NCBI GenBank assembly: GCA_016713025.1
Contig: JADJPZ010000004.1
Location: 3,038,001 to 3,102,000, forward strand
Reading direction: 5' to 3'
DNA length: 64,000 nt
Source: Saprospiraceae bacterium
GTDB taxonomy: Bacteria; Bacteroidota; Bacteroidia; Chitinophagales; Saprospiraceae
Below the pieces are notes generated by a model. That model worked only from the letters and a program-made list of their open reading frames with translations, was not told the origin of the DNA and did no database searches. The position numbers and the translations under genes are program-made. This document shows, piece after piece, positions 7,882 through 17,713 of the stretch (position 1 is its first letter; every line of letters starts with the position of its first letter).

Positions 7882-9017
7882 TCAATACTCGCCGTAAAAA
7901 GCTGTAACAAATGGCCCTTTAAGAAAATCTGTCGTGGACAACTGACTCTGCAGTATGACTCCTTTCCACTGATGTGTCAATAACATATTCGCAACCTCAC
8001 ACAGTGCTGAAGCTGTTGTAGTTTGGATGGCACGTAATCTTTTATTGCCTACATATGATGGAAATATTTTATAAGATTTTTCCTTTCTCCTCAACCTGCC
8101 ATGGATGTCTTTACCTTCAACAGATGCATAGATGACTACCACATCGTCTTCCACACTCGGTATATTTTCGAGCATGATGTATTCCAGAGCTTTGATGCGG
8201 TCATCACTGTTGGTAATTGTACTGAGGGAGTTTTTTACCCACTGATAGTGACCCGGGTACCTGATCGTTTTATAATCCAGGTTTTTTATTTTTGGTGCAA
8301 AAGCGTCCGGTAAATCTGCTGCCCCACCTGAAGTAAAGTTATCTTCATACTCATCACCATCTATGATGATTCTTTCGAGACCGGATAATGCAGGTACTTT
8401 TATCTTTTTATGGTTTCTGACTACTTCAGCATCTTTTAAATATTCAGTAGCTACTCCTATGGGACTCCATGTGAAGGCATAATAATGAGGTGATGGAGCA
8501 TTTTTGCTTATAGCACCCACTTTCATATGCATGCTATTTACCACATCCACACCAAAGTCTTCCTGAAAAGCTTCGTAAAGCCGATGCGCCAAAACATTGA
8601 TAAATCCCGGTGCAAGCCCTGTCTGCAATACAAATGCTTTGTCTGATCCTTCGGCAATACTGATTACATCCTTGGTCTCCTGTACATATTCTGTAAGATT
8701 GGCATAGTGACAATGATGTTTTTGGCCAGACTTGCCAATCTCGGAGCCTGACTACCCGGTAGACAATCCAGAATAATGTCACATTGGGATAGCACGTTAT
8801 CCAGTCTTTCATGACTGTCTTCAATCGGCATAAGCACACCATACACATTTACATCATGTGTGCATCCTTCTTTTACAAAGCTGATCGCCTGATCTATAGC
8901 CGCCTGATTCACATCTCCGAAATAAATAGAGACTTCAAACACCTGAAATTCGAGTAAAATCAAGCCAACAGCCTGCCCGATTCCTCCACTTCCTGCAATA
9001 AAAATATTTGATTTCAT
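7882..9017 (-). pseudogene. Saccharopine dehydrogenase-like oxidoreductase, one frameshift
   Basis: Two adjoining frames give one protein of about 378 residues. The N-terminal part (9017 down to about 8703) has a Rossmann nucleotide-binding motif (IFIAGSGGIGQAVG). The C-terminal part (through 7882) has LQTGLAPGFINVLAHRL and a beta-rich catalytic-type domain ending FVTAFYGEY. The frames join near 8701-8705: adding one base after the segment KNIIVTM continues as ANLTEYVQETKD and runs on in frame. The family uses NAD(P) on amino-acid adducts, and the true substrate here is not known. The single missing base may be a sequencing error or a real inactivation. A -7-like element lies just upstream. 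Confidence 0.8.
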
Positions 9018-9067
9018 ATATATATGATTAAAATTAATAGGAAATTAGCTTCCATAAATGAATGACG

Positions 9068-9075
9068 CAAAGATA
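9068..9075 (-). promoter_or_regulatory. Bacteroidota -7 element for the saccharopine dehydrogenase-like gene
   Basis: CAAAGATA on the plus strand reads TATCTTTG on the minus strand, matching TAnnTTTG. It lies about 50 bp upstream of the ATG at 9017. No clear -33 TTTG was found at the expected spacing. Confidence 0.45.
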
Positions 9076-9272
9076 CGAATTGACAAGCCGATTTAATGAA
9101 GATTTGAAAATAACTTTTTGTCAAATCAAAATAAAGTTTTACTGATTTCTTAATTAAAATAACTGATTGAAAATGAGCATTTTTGATATATTATATTTAT
9201 TCATAAATTATAAATTATTAATTTATTGTAAAAAATATATAACAAAATTTTATAATATGAATAATTATTAAT

Positions 9273-9280
9273 TATCTTTG
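9273..9280 (+). promoter_or_regulatory. -7 element in the 9018-9450 gap, probable ftsK promoter
   Basis: TATCTTTG matches TAnnTTTG within an extremely AT-rich stretch (about 9110-9280). If used, transcription would start near 9287 and leave a leader of about 160 nt before ftsK. The leader contains no open frame or structure I can name. The rest of this 433-bp gap is AT-rich spacer between divergent genes. Confidence 0.4.
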
Positions 9281-9450
9281 TCCTGGATTATTTCTGTAAC
9301 CTGTTTAGTTATCTGTCCCAATACTCATTATCAGCAAGTTGTCCTAAGTATGTATATTCGGTATTATACAGTAGGAGAAATACCTGGCGATGTGGTTTCA
9401 GAAATATCGATGAGCTAAGGAGTATTTAATTAAAAAACCGATTTTCCCAT

Positions 9451-11985
9451 ATGTCGTCTAAAAAGCAACCAAAAGAGAAGAAGCCTTCTTCCCCTAAATT
9501 CAATTGGCGGGATGAAAGATTTCCAAAAGTAGCAGGTGTCATCCTTATTATGGCAGCTATTTATCTTGCCATAGCATTTGTTTCTTACCTGTATACCTGG
9601 AAAATGGATCAGGATAAGGTTCTAAAATTTTCCTGGGGTATGTTACTACAGGGTGATCTCAATGTACAGAACTGGCTCGGAAGATTGGGTGCCATCATTT
9701 CCAATATGTTTTTTTACTGGGGTTTTGGCCTCCCGTCTATGATTGTGGTGGTCTTGTTGATCAAATTGGGTTTAGATCTGGTCCGACGCAGATCCCTGAT
9801 ACCATTTATGATATTTTCCAGAAATTCACTTGTCATTATGGCTTTTTTCTCACTTTTACTTGAATTTGCATTCAGGAGATCAGAGTTTACATGGGGAGGA
9901 GCTTTTGGCGAAAGTACATGTTTCTGGCTGACCAATTTTATAGGCCAGATTGGACTGTTTTTCCTCTTGCTATTCAGTATGGGTGCGTATATCATGTGGA
10001 GATTTAATCCAAATTTTGATAATCTCACATTTAGCAATCCATTGGCAAATGTGTCAATACCATCTGTATCTATGGATTTTTTTAAAGGGATGGAAGACAG
10101 CGAGATAAAACCTAAAAGAAAAAGTGTAGTAGAAAATATTACAGAAGATATAGAAGATTTATTTTTACAAACCCTCAGGCCCTCAGGCTATAATAAGCAG
10201 GAGAGTGCCATCCCACAGACTCCGACAGCTGAAAAACAGGTAGGATCAAATGACATGGAAATGGATTTTGATCTGCCTGCGACAGCGACACTTCAGACTA
10301 TTTCAAAAGCACCGGCAGACCTGACACTCGATATTGACGAATCATCTAATCTAAGCATTGAAAATATCTCACGTGAAGATGATTTTACGGAAGTTGGACC
10401 AGGTATGGGCAGAGTTCCTGTTGCGCCTGAAACTCAGATCGAAGCCATCAAACTGGAAGATGATCTCGAACCATACGACCCCACTGCTGACCTGAAGCGA
10501 TATAAAATGCCAACAACTGACCTGCTACTGGAATATGCTGATCAGAAAGTAGAAGTAGACAGGGCAGAACTGGAAGCCAATAAAGATCAGATCATAGCCA
10601 CATTACTGAACTATAAGATAGAAATCACTAAAATCAGGGCAACAATAGGCCCGACAGTGACGCTTTATGAAATAGTGCCGGCTCCCGGTGTAAAAATTTC
10701 CAAAATAAAGAATCTGGAAGATGATATTGCTTTAAGCCTTTCTGCTTTGGGCATCCGAATCATAGCCCCTATTCCAGGCAAAGGAACGATAGGTATCGAG
10801 GTACCTAACAAAAACAAGCAGATCGTATCCTTAAAAGAAGTGCTTAATTCCGAAAAGTTTATAAATACCAAGATGGCTCTTCCTATTGCACTGGGAAAAA
10901 CAATTTCCAATGAGGTATTTGTAGCCGACCTGGCAAAGATGCCGCACTTACTTGTTGCTGGTGCCACCGGACAGGGAAAATCTGTAGGTATCAACGCCAT
11001 CCTGATGTCATTACTATACAAAAAGCATCCATCACAGGTCAAATTAGTTTTGATAGATCCTAAGAAAGTGGAATTATTCCCATACGGAAATCTCGATCAG
11101 CATTATCTTGCTTTTATCCCTGATCAGGACGAACCTATCATTACTGAAACCAGTAAAGTCATCAATACTTTAAATTCGCTTTGTATTGAGATGGACAACA
11201 GATATGATTTGCTGAAGAAAGCAAGAGTAAGAAATCTGAATGAATACAATGAAAAATTTACAGAAAGGAAATTGAGTCCTAAAGATGGACATAAGTTTTT
11301 ACCATACATTGTTCTGGTTATCGACGAGTTTGCAGACCTGATCATGACCGCCGGCAAAGAAGTAGAGTTACCTATCGCCCGACTTGCACAGCTTGCCAGG
11401 GCCATTGGTATTCACCTTATCATAGCGACACAAAGACCATCAGTCAATATCATCACAGGTATCATCAAAGCCAATTTCCCTGCAAGACTTGCATTTAAGG
11501 TAACATCAAAAATAGACTCGAGAACCATCCTCGATGGAGGCGGAGCGGATCAGTTAATAGGTATGGGAGACATGCTTCTTTCTATAGGCAGCAATAACGT
11601 CAGGATACAATGTGCTTTTGTAGATACCCCTGAAGTGGAGAGTGTCATCAAACATATAGCTGATCAGCCAGGTTTCGCAGAACCTTTTTATCTGCCTGAG
11701 TACAAAAGTGATGATGAAAGTGGCGCTGGAAATTCTGATTTGAAAATGTCAGATCTTGACGAAAATTTTGACGAAGCAGCAAGATTGATCATAAGTGCAC
11801 AACACGGCTCGACTTCACTCATTCAGCGCAAGATGCAGCTTGGATACAACCGCGCCGGAAGAATCATGGATCAGATGGAACAACTCGGTATTGTGGGTCC
11901 GGCTCAGGGAAGTAAGCCCAGAGAAGTATTATTTTATTCTATTGATGAGCTTAATAATTTCCTGACTGCAATGAGAAATCGTTGA
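9451..11985 (+). CDS. ftsK: DNA translocase FtsK/SpoIIIE
   Basis: An 844-residue hexameric motor that pumps chromosomal DNA through the closing septum and helps resolve chromosome dimers. The first ~200 residues carry four membrane spans. An acidic linker runs to about residue 350, and the alpha/beta motor follows. The motor contains Walker A GATGQGKSVG, Walker B VLVIDEFADL and the conserved stretch IATQRPSVNIITGIIKANFP. The end is a winged-helix gamma domain (DEAARLIISAQHGSTSLIQRKMQLGYNRAGRIMD region) that reads polar DNA signals. The gene stands alone, diverges from its left neighbour, and is closed by a strong hairpin terminator. Length and domain order are normal for the phylum. Confidence 0.97.
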   Translation: MSSKKQPKEKKPSSPKFNWRDERFPKVAGVILIMAAIYLAIAFVSYLYTWKMDQDKVLKFSWGMLLQGDLNVQNWLGRLGAIISNMFFYWGFGLPSMIVVVLLIKLGLDLVRRRSLIPFMIFSRNSLVIMAFFSLLLEFAFRRSEFTWGGAFGESTCFWLTNFIGQIGLFFLLLFSMGAYIMWRFNPNFDNLTFSNPLANVSIPSVSMDFFKGMEDSEIKPKRKSVVENITEDIEDLFLQTLRPSGYNKQESAIPQTPTAEKQVGSNDMEMDFDLPATATLQTISKAPADLTLDIDESSNLSIENISREDDFTEVGPGMGRVPVAPETQIEAIKLEDDLEPYDPTADLKRYKMPTTDLLLEYADQKVEVDRAELEANKDQIIATLLNYKIEITKIRATIGPTVTLYEIVPAPGVKISKIKNLEDDIALSLSALGIRIIAPIPGKGTIGIEVPNKNKQIVSLKEVLNSEKFINTKMALPIALGKTISNEVFVADLAKMPHLLVAGATGQGKSVGINAILMSLLYKKHPSQVKLVLIDPKKVELFPYGNLDQHYLAFIPDQDEPIITETSKVINTLNSLCIEMDNRYDLLKKARVRNLNEYNEKFTERKLSPKDGHKFLPYIVLVIDEFADLIMTAGKEVELPIARLAQLARAIGIHLIIATQRPSVNIITGIIKANFPARLAFKVTSKIDSRTILDGGGADQLIGMGDMLLSIGSNNVRIQCAFVDTPEVESVIKHIADQPGFAEPFYLPEYKSDDESGAGNSDLKMSDLDENFDEAARLIISAQHGSTSLIQRKMQLGYNRAGRIMDQMEQLGIVGPAQGSKPREVLFYSIDELNNFLTAMRNR

Positions 11986-12028
11986 TAACTTTTAAGACTT
12001 AAAAAGCCAAATTTTGAAATCCAAATAT

Positions 12029-12064
12029 AAAACCGGTATGGGTCAAATCTGTACCGGTTTTTTT
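12029..12064. terminator. Bidirectional rho-independent terminator after ftsK
   Basis: AAAACCGGTA (12029-12038) pairs with TACCGGTTTT (12052-12061), followed by more T on the plus strand and preceded by A-rich sequence for the minus strand. It lies between the converging ends of ftsK and the TPR gene and can serve both. Confidence 0.85.
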
Positions 12065-12071
12065 ATATCCA

Positions 12072-12674
12072 TTATTTTTTCTTCTTTGATAGTTTATAGG
12101 ATTTAAACCCACTCTGTTGAAATTTTTCAAACTGATCCTGTATTCTTAAGTATGCCAGCATATCATGATTGAGTATGGATTCATGGTCAGCAAGTCCACA
12201 TTCTACAGCTTTTTTTATATTGGCATATCCATTTTCGGAGTCTTCCAGATTAGAATATGCACAAGCAAGGTGAAAATATATCTCCGCATCATCAGGATCA
12301 AGGTCTTTTGCATGATCAAGCAATAATATGGCTTCAGGAATATCATATTGCTTCAGTTTTGACAGTGCTTTTGATTTAAGTTCCTGACCCGGTGATTTGG
12401 GTTTTGATCCATATGGCAATTTCACATTTTCATAAATCAATGTCCCGTTTCGTGAAAGATCAACGCCTACACTCATCATATTATCCAGAATTTTGGTTGT
12501 CAACACATAATTGACCTTTTCACCATTTTCATGAATACTGAAGTGATGGTTGATGCCCGTTACAGAAGATTTTTTTGATACGATTTTACCGCCTATGATT
12601 ACGGTTTCTTCTCCGAGCCAGTTGTTATGTAGTTCGATGATAGTACTTCCTGATTTAAGCTTTAGGTATTGCAT
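12072..12674 (-). CDS. TPR-repeat protein
   Basis: A 200-residue cytoplasmic protein with no signal peptide. The first ~90 residues are beta-rich (LKSGSTIIELHNNWLGEETV and following) and not assigned to a family. Residues about 95-170 form two or more tetratricopeptide repeats (EAILLLDHAKDLDPDDAEIYFHLACAYSNLED, written here across the repeat boundary in part). The C-terminus is lysine-rich. TPRs mediate protein contacts, and the partner is unknown. The gene begins 14 bp after the amidohydrolase gene and is the last of a likely mlaD-amidohydrolase-TPR transcript. Confidence 0.75.
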   Translation of the reverse strand: MQYLKLKSGSTIIELHNNWLGEETVIIGGKIVSKKSSVTGINHHFSIHENGEKVNYVLTTKILDNMMSVGVDLSRNGTLIYENVKLPYGSKPKSPGQELKSKALSKLKQYDIPEAILLLDHAKDLDPDDAEIYFHLACAYSNLEDSENGYANIKKAVECGLADHESILNHDMLAYLRIQDQFEKFQQSGFKSYKLSKKKK

Positions 12675-12688
12675 GGTTTTTCGGATGT

Positions 12689-14446
12689 TTACTTCTTACG
12701 ATATATCGTGTTTCCTGCAACAATTGTTTCCAGAACAAGTATTTTATCTAAAACCTCAGGATTGACACTCAATGGATTCTTATCAAGAATAACAAGATCA
12801 GCATATTTTCCGGGTTTGATCGTGCCAAGTTTGTTCTCCATGTGAAGTTGCCAAGCCGGATATATAGTGATACCTTTCAAAGCTTCCCAAACACTAATTT
12901 TTTCCTTATCATTATAGACATGACCCGCCTCTGTTTTACGATTGATAGCAGTACTTGCAAGCAAAAGCGGATTTGGGTAAAACTGAGGCATATCTGCATG
13001 CAGACTGAAAGGAAGTCCTGTTTTTGCTACTGATGCTATCGGAAAGATTTGATTTGCGCGTTCTTCACCAAGTATTTCTTTACTCAAAAAATCACCATAA
13101 TACAAAACGTGGTTGATATGAAATCCGGGTGTTACACTCATGGATTTTAATTCATCAATTCTTTCGCCGGGCAGCAGCATACAGTGTTCGACCCTATGTC
13201 TGTACGGGTTTATTTGACTTTTGATGTGCAATTGTTTAAATACACTGACGACATCATCATGTGCTATGTCCCCTTGAGCATGGATAGCTACCTGGTATCC
13301 TTTCGTCTGTGTTTTTTCAATCCATGACATCAACTCATCCTGTCGAAGCAGTGGGTGACTCCTGTGATTGGGGTTTAGATTGATGCCATTGATGGTAAAA
13401 TCTGATCTGATATATGGCTGCCGCAGGTACATAGACCCGGCATAAGGTGAACCGTCGTACCACATTTTGATACCGATAATTTTAAAAAAATCATCTTGTT
13501 GTTCATCCTTTATTGGCAAAAGGTCAAAATTCTCCTTTCGCAAGTATATAAATAATCGCTGGTGAGGGTATCTCTTAGGCAATTTACCTGTAAATGAAAT
13601 CAGATTTTGCAACGGATCTGCTTTTTCAGCTGCTATGTGACTGTAAAGCGTTAATATAGATTTTTTATCTGCCGGAAGGCCCATATTTACTGCCGAAGTT
13701 ACACCAAATGACGCATAATCCTTCATCACGAGTTGAGTGTTCTTAACGAAATCTTCTTTGATATCTGATTGGATCTGATGCCTGAATGGTTCCAATGCTT
13801 CTTGCTCAAAAATTGCTCCGGTCAGGTTGCCATTTGCATCTTTTTCATAATAACTTGCATCAGATGGATCTTTGGTACCTTTATTTATCCCCAAAGCTCC
13901 AAAAGCCTTTGAGTTGGCATAAAAGACATGTAAAGCTTTGGTTATGATGACCAAAGGATTATCCGGTGCAATAGAATCCAGATATTGCAGTGTAGGTCTC
14001 GAAATACCTTCGGTAAGTATAGGATCCATACCATAACAATAGACCCATTCACCCGGTTCCGCTTTATTGACAGCTTCAATGATACGGTGCCACACCTCGT
14101 CCGGTTTTCTGTATATTACACCACTTACATCAGTCATAGATCTGAATACTGCGGCAAAATCATAATGTCCATGAGGATCTATGAAACCCGGCAGCATAGT
14201 TTTACCTTCAAGGTTGATCACCTTTGTTTTGGCATTTTTCAGACGAATTATACTATCCATCGTACCAACGGCGATGATCTTCCCGTCTTTTACAAGAATG
14301 GCTTCTACTGTCGGTTGACGATCTTCGAGTGTGATGATATTTCCTCCATAAAAAATGAGGTCATTGGATTTGTTATAATCAGAAAACGCACCATAAAATA
14401 GTACAACTGCCACAACAATTATCAATGCACCCAGGCTTTTTTTCAT
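12689..14446 (-). CDS. Amidohydrolase family 3 (YtcJ-like) metal-dependent hydrolase
   Basis: A 585-residue exported or membrane-anchored amidohydrolase. It starts with one hydrophobic segment (KKSLGALIIVVAVVLFYGAF), then a beta-sandwich (VEAILVKDGKIIAVGTMDSI) and the metal-site motif LPGFIDPHGHYD. Further metal ligands are in QVAIHAQGDIAHD and YRHRVEHCMLL, and the barrel closes with HADMPQFYPNP. The C-terminal GTIKPGKYADLVILDKNP motif returns to the beta-sandwich and is typical of this superfamily. Substrates of the YtcJ group are mostly unknown, covering N-acyl and amide compounds. It is flanked at 35 bp and 14 bp by mlaD and the TPR gene on the same strand. Confidence 0.9.
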   Translation of the reverse strand: MKKSLGALIIVVAVVLFYGAFSDYNKSNDLIFYGGNIITLEDRQPTVEAILVKDGKIIAVGTMDSIIRLKNAKTKVINLEGKTMLPGFIDPHGHYDFAAVFRSMTDVSGVIYRKPDEVWHRIIEAVNKAEPGEWVYCYGMDPILTEGISRPTLQYLDSIAPDNPLVIITKALHVFYANSKAFGALGINKGTKDPSDASYYEKDANGNLTGAIFEQEALEPFRHQIQSDIKEDFVKNTQLVMKDYASFGVTSAVNMGLPADKKSILTLYSHIAAEKADPLQNLISFTGKLPKRYPHQRLFIYLRKENFDLLPIKDEQQDDFFKIIGIKMWYDGSPYAGSMYLRQPYIRSDFTINGINLNPNHRSHPLLRQDELMSWIEKTQTKGYQVAIHAQGDIAHDDVVSVFKQLHIKSQINPYRHRVEHCMLLPGERIDELKSMSVTPGFHINHVLYYGDFLSKEILGEERANQIFPIASVAKTGLPFSLHADMPQFYPNPLLLASTAINRKTEAGHVYNDKEKISVWEALKGITIYPAWQLHMENKLGTIKPGKYADLVILDKNPLSVNPEVLDKILVLETIVAGNTIYRKK

Positions 14447-14481
14447 ATCACATGGTTTGTCATGCTATTATACGGCGCTTG

Positions 14482-15542
14482 TTACTGTTTTTCCACCTGA
14501 ATTGCCGGGTCATTTTGTGGCAAGGTATATTCTTTCTGCTTTTTACCAAATACAGAAAAATGCGCATACCTCTTGGGGTTTAACCTCAGGTCCTGTAGCA
14601 GCAAGTCGAGATTTTTTGTTGTGGCCTCGATATTTTGATACAGTTTTTTATCATTCATCAACTTCGCTAAAGTGCCATCGCCGTTTTCCATCTTTTTCAG
14701 CATCGTGCTTAAGTCATGCATAGTGGTGCCGGCATTTTGCAGGGTGGATTTTAGCTCAGTTATGGCTACTTTTGAAGCATCCAGTGTTTCATTGGTCTTT
14801 GCAACGGTATTACTCAGATTTGACTTTGCCAGATCAGCTGTGATTTTGTCCAGATTGGCCAACATACCTTCTATTTTCTGATTGCTTTTGGCCAGTGAGG
14901 TTGTGATGACAGCGATGTTATCAGTAGTTTTTTTCAATCCCGCAGATGTATTATTTACCAGTGCATTTGCAGATGATGTCAGGGCATTGATGTTTTTTGT
15001 GATTTGCTCCAGTTGTCTGACAGATTCATTGAGTGAGCCGGGTTCGCCTTCTTTTCCGACATTGGCTATCACAGATCGCAATGACTTGGTCAGCTCAGAA
15101 CTATATGTGGAAATATCGCTTTCCCCAAGCATAGCCTCCAGTAACCCTATTGAACCGCTTTCCAATTTATCGCCATTTTGAGCGCAATCTTGTCCTGTAC
15201 AAGCTTTATCAAAATCGAGAAATATTCCTTTCCCATCCACTACGCCCAAAGATTTCAGATTGGCAACAGCTGTTTTTGGAATTTTATAATCGCTGTCAAT
15301 CAGATAAAAACATCCATCAGCTTGACATTTTCGCTGTTCAATCCGATTTTTGTTACTGTGCCTATCTTAAATCCATTGACCAAAACAGGAGATGAAACAT
15401 TCAATCCTTCAATATCAGCATAAGTTGAATGTAATTCATTGGCAGCTGTCAGTAGGTTTCTTCCTTTCAGAAAGGTGTATCCCCATATCATGGTGACTAA
15501 TACAAGAAAAGTAAGGATTCCGATTTTTAATTCACGAGACAT
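14482..15542 (-). pseudogene. MlaD/MCE-family lipid transport protein, one frameshift
   Basis: The start at 15542 gives MSRELKIGILTFLVLVTMIWGYTFL, a typical single N-terminal membrane helix, followed by the MCE domain (LLTAANELHSTYADIEGLNVSSPVLVNGFKIGTV region). The first frame ends in KLMDVFI-stop near 15300. The next frame resumes as IDSDYKIPKTAVANLKSLG and continues to 14482 with a long helical tail. One extra T in the T-run near 15306-15310 restores a single ~350-residue protein. MCE proteins carry phospholipids between the membranes with an ABC ATPase and permease, but neither is adjacent. The break may be a sequencing error in a homopolymer. Confidence 0.85.
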
Positions 15543-15574
15543 AAGTATTTCTCTGCTTTGATTTATTTGCGATG

Positions 15575-15582
15575 CAAAGTTA
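15575..15582 (-). promoter_or_regulatory. -7 element upstream of mlaD
   Basis: CAAAGTTA on the plus strand reads TAACTTTG on the minus strand, matching TAnnTTTG. It sits about 33 bp upstream of the ATG at 15542 and supports that start over an ATG at 15587, which would lie upstream of the promoter. Confidence 0.5.
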
Positions 15583-15867
15583 CTCAAGATAACGGAGGAT
15601 CACTGAAAAATGTTTTGATTGATGAAATTTTTATGGACGTACGGCTCTACACGATTCCAAAATTGAAAAAATATGTTAAAATTCTGTGATTTTATCCCAC
15701 TATAGCCCACGGTTTAAAACTGCTGGCTTTAAGGTACTCATTTTTTTGGTTACGAAAATATTATTTTCCATGATATTAATGTTCTATGGACCGCGAGTAT
15801 TTTTAACGCAGCTATTCGGTAAAAGAACCACATTTAATTAAGTTCTTTATCTTGACGGGGCATTAGT

Positions 15868-16094
15868 AGTTAAGGGTTAAAGGGTGGGTCGTCTCAAGCA
15901 TTGCTTGACAGGCTCTTAAGGGATTGAGGGTAGCGGGAAGGTAATTTGGCTCTTCTTACCCCTGCTCCTAAAGGGGAATTCAGCGCTTTTATTAGGAGAA
16001 TTTGGGTGGGACGTCTCAAGCGTAGCTTGACAGGCTCTTCAGAATGAGGGTAGCGGGCAGTTTAAACAATTTTAGTGTAAAAATGGGATATACC
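15868..16094 (+). repeat. Dispersed repeat, intact copy (gap 15588-16376)
   Basis: This ~227-bp copy contains two GTCTCAAGC..GCTTGACAGGC hairpin modules (from 15891 and about 16010), GAGGGTAGCGGGAAGGTAAT, the palindromic centre CTCCTAAAGGGGA (from 15966) and AATTTTAGTGTAAAAATGGG at its end. It is collinear with the copy at 44963-46855 that is split by an IS110 element and supplies the uninterrupted form. The other parts of this 789-bp gap (15588-15867, 16095-16376) have no gene I can support. A stretch near 16200-16340 has the look of broken coding sequence but no recognisable family. Confidence 0.8.
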
Positions 16095-16376
16095 CAAAAA
16101 AAGTGGAGTAATATCACAAAACCAAAATCTAACCGCCAATGTGACGATCCAAACGAAAGAATACTGTTTACTGGAGCGACTGTTTCAAAATGTCATGGAT
16201 ATAGTAGTCAATAATCAACAATGAAGCAGACCGTAGACCTAATAGGTTTTGATACATCCGCTAAGAAAAGAACTCATTGTTAATCCTGAGCATCCATATT
16301 TTGTACAGATGAAGTTAAAATAATAGAGAACTTAAAGAAATTGAGCGAAAGATAATTGATTAAATTCCGCAAACTA

Positions 16377-17708
16377 TCAATAATACCCCACATAATTCTG
16401 TGGCGTAATGGCTAATAACTCATCTTCAATATCTTTTGAAAGCTTAAGTCCTAAAATAAACTCATGCATACTTTCTTTGGTGATGCCTCCTTTCCCTCTG
16501 GTCAAAGACTTTAAGGCTTCATAAGGTTCAGGATACTGCTCACGTCTTAAAATATTCTGGATGGCCTCCGCAACGACCGCCCAGTTGTTTTCAAGGTCTT
16601 GATCCATGGCTGTATTGTTGACGAGAAGCTTTCCTATGCCTTTGATGATCGATTTATACGCTATGATACTATGACCAAAGGGCACACCCACATTTCTGAG
16701 TACAGTGGAATCAGTAAGGTCACGTTGCAATCTCGAAATAGGGAGCTTTTCAGCCAGATGCTGAAAAATTGCATTGGCAATGCCCAGGTTTCCCTCTGCA
16801 TTTTCAAAATCTATAGGATTGACTTTGTGTGGCATGGCAGATGAACCGATTTCTCCTTCTTTGGTCTTTTGCTTAAAATATTCCATCGAGATGTAGGTCC
16901 ATATGTCCCTGCAAAAGTCAATTAATATTGTATTGATCCTGCACCAGGATTGGAATATCGCAGCATGATCGTCATAATGGGCAATTTGTGTGGTGTATTG
17001 AGAACGCCTGAGTCCCAATTTTTGAGTAAATTCATTTCCAAACTTGATCCAGTCTATATCGGGGTAGCTGACTTTATGAGCATTAAAATTGCCTGAGGCT
17101 CCTCCAAATTTACATTTTATTCGGATGGCATTCATTATTTGAATTTCATCTTCAAGCCTTTCAATAAAAACCATCAATTCCTTTCCAAGTGTAGTGGGAG
17201 ATGCCGGCTGTCCGTGGGTGCGTGCCAGCATGGGCAAACCTTGATATTTCATTGCTTTATCTTTTATTTGTTCCAATACTTCATACAAAGCAGGCTGCAT
17301 GATATCTTCCATCCCCGACTTTATCATCATTGGAAACGCCGTATTATTGATATCCTGAGAAGTCAGACCAAAGTGCACAAATTCCTTAAGCTGACCAAAA
17401 CCTGCCGATTCAAGCTTGTCTTTTATCAAATATTCCACAGCTTTAACATCATGATTGGTTGTTTTTTCAATATTTTTGATGTTTTCAGCATCGCTTACAG
17501 AAAATTTTGAAATGATTTCATCCAATGACGTAAAAAAAGTCTTACCCACATCTTTCAACTGAGGCAGAGGCAGATGTGCCAATGCCTTCAGATATTCGAC
17601 CTCAATAATGACCCGATATTTGATCAATGCATATTCTGAAAAATATTCAGACAGTACAGCGGTAGCCTGATGGTATCTGCCATCAAGTGGCGAAACGGAT
17701 TTGAGCAT
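16377..17708 (-). CDS. purB: Adenylosuccinate lyase
   Basis: A 443-residue fumarase/aspartase-superfamily enzyme that removes fumarate from SAICAR and adenylosuccinate in purine synthesis. The signature loop GSSAMPHKVNPIDFENAEGN carries the catalytic serine. Other family blocks are TNHDVKAVEYLIK with the active-site His, FGLTSQDINNTAFP, ARTHGQPASPTTLGKE and the SPLDGRYH N-terminus. The size matches the E. coli type, slightly shorter. It begins 5 bp after the end of ppk1 on the same strand, so both are very likely on one message. Confidence 0.97.
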   Translation of the reverse strand: MLKSVSPLDGRYHQATAVLSEYFSEYALIKYRVIIEVEYLKALAHLPLPQLKDVGKTFFTSLDEIISKFSVSDAENIKNIEKTTNHDVKAVEYLIKDKLESAGFGQLKEFVHFGLTSQDINNTAFPMMIKSGMEDIMQPALYEVLEQIKDKAMKYQGLPMLARTHGQPASPTTLGKELMVFIERLEDEIQIMNAIRIKCKFGGASGNFNAHKVSYPDIDWIKFGNEFTQKLGLRRSQYTTQIAHYDDHAAIFQSWCRINTILIDFCRDIWTYISMEYFKQKTKEGEIGSSAMPHKVNPIDFENAEGNLGIANAIFQHLAEKLPISRLQRDLTDSTVLRNVGVPFGHSIIAYKSIIKGIGKLLVNNTAMDQDLENNWAVVAEAIQNILRREQYPEPYEALKSLTRGKGGITKESMHEFILGLKLSKDIEDELLAITPQNYVGYY

Positions 17709-17713
17709 ATCGT

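Noticed and set aside
16200..16340. Remnant of a transposase gene
   Set aside because: Short broken reading segments with no recognisable motif in any frame.
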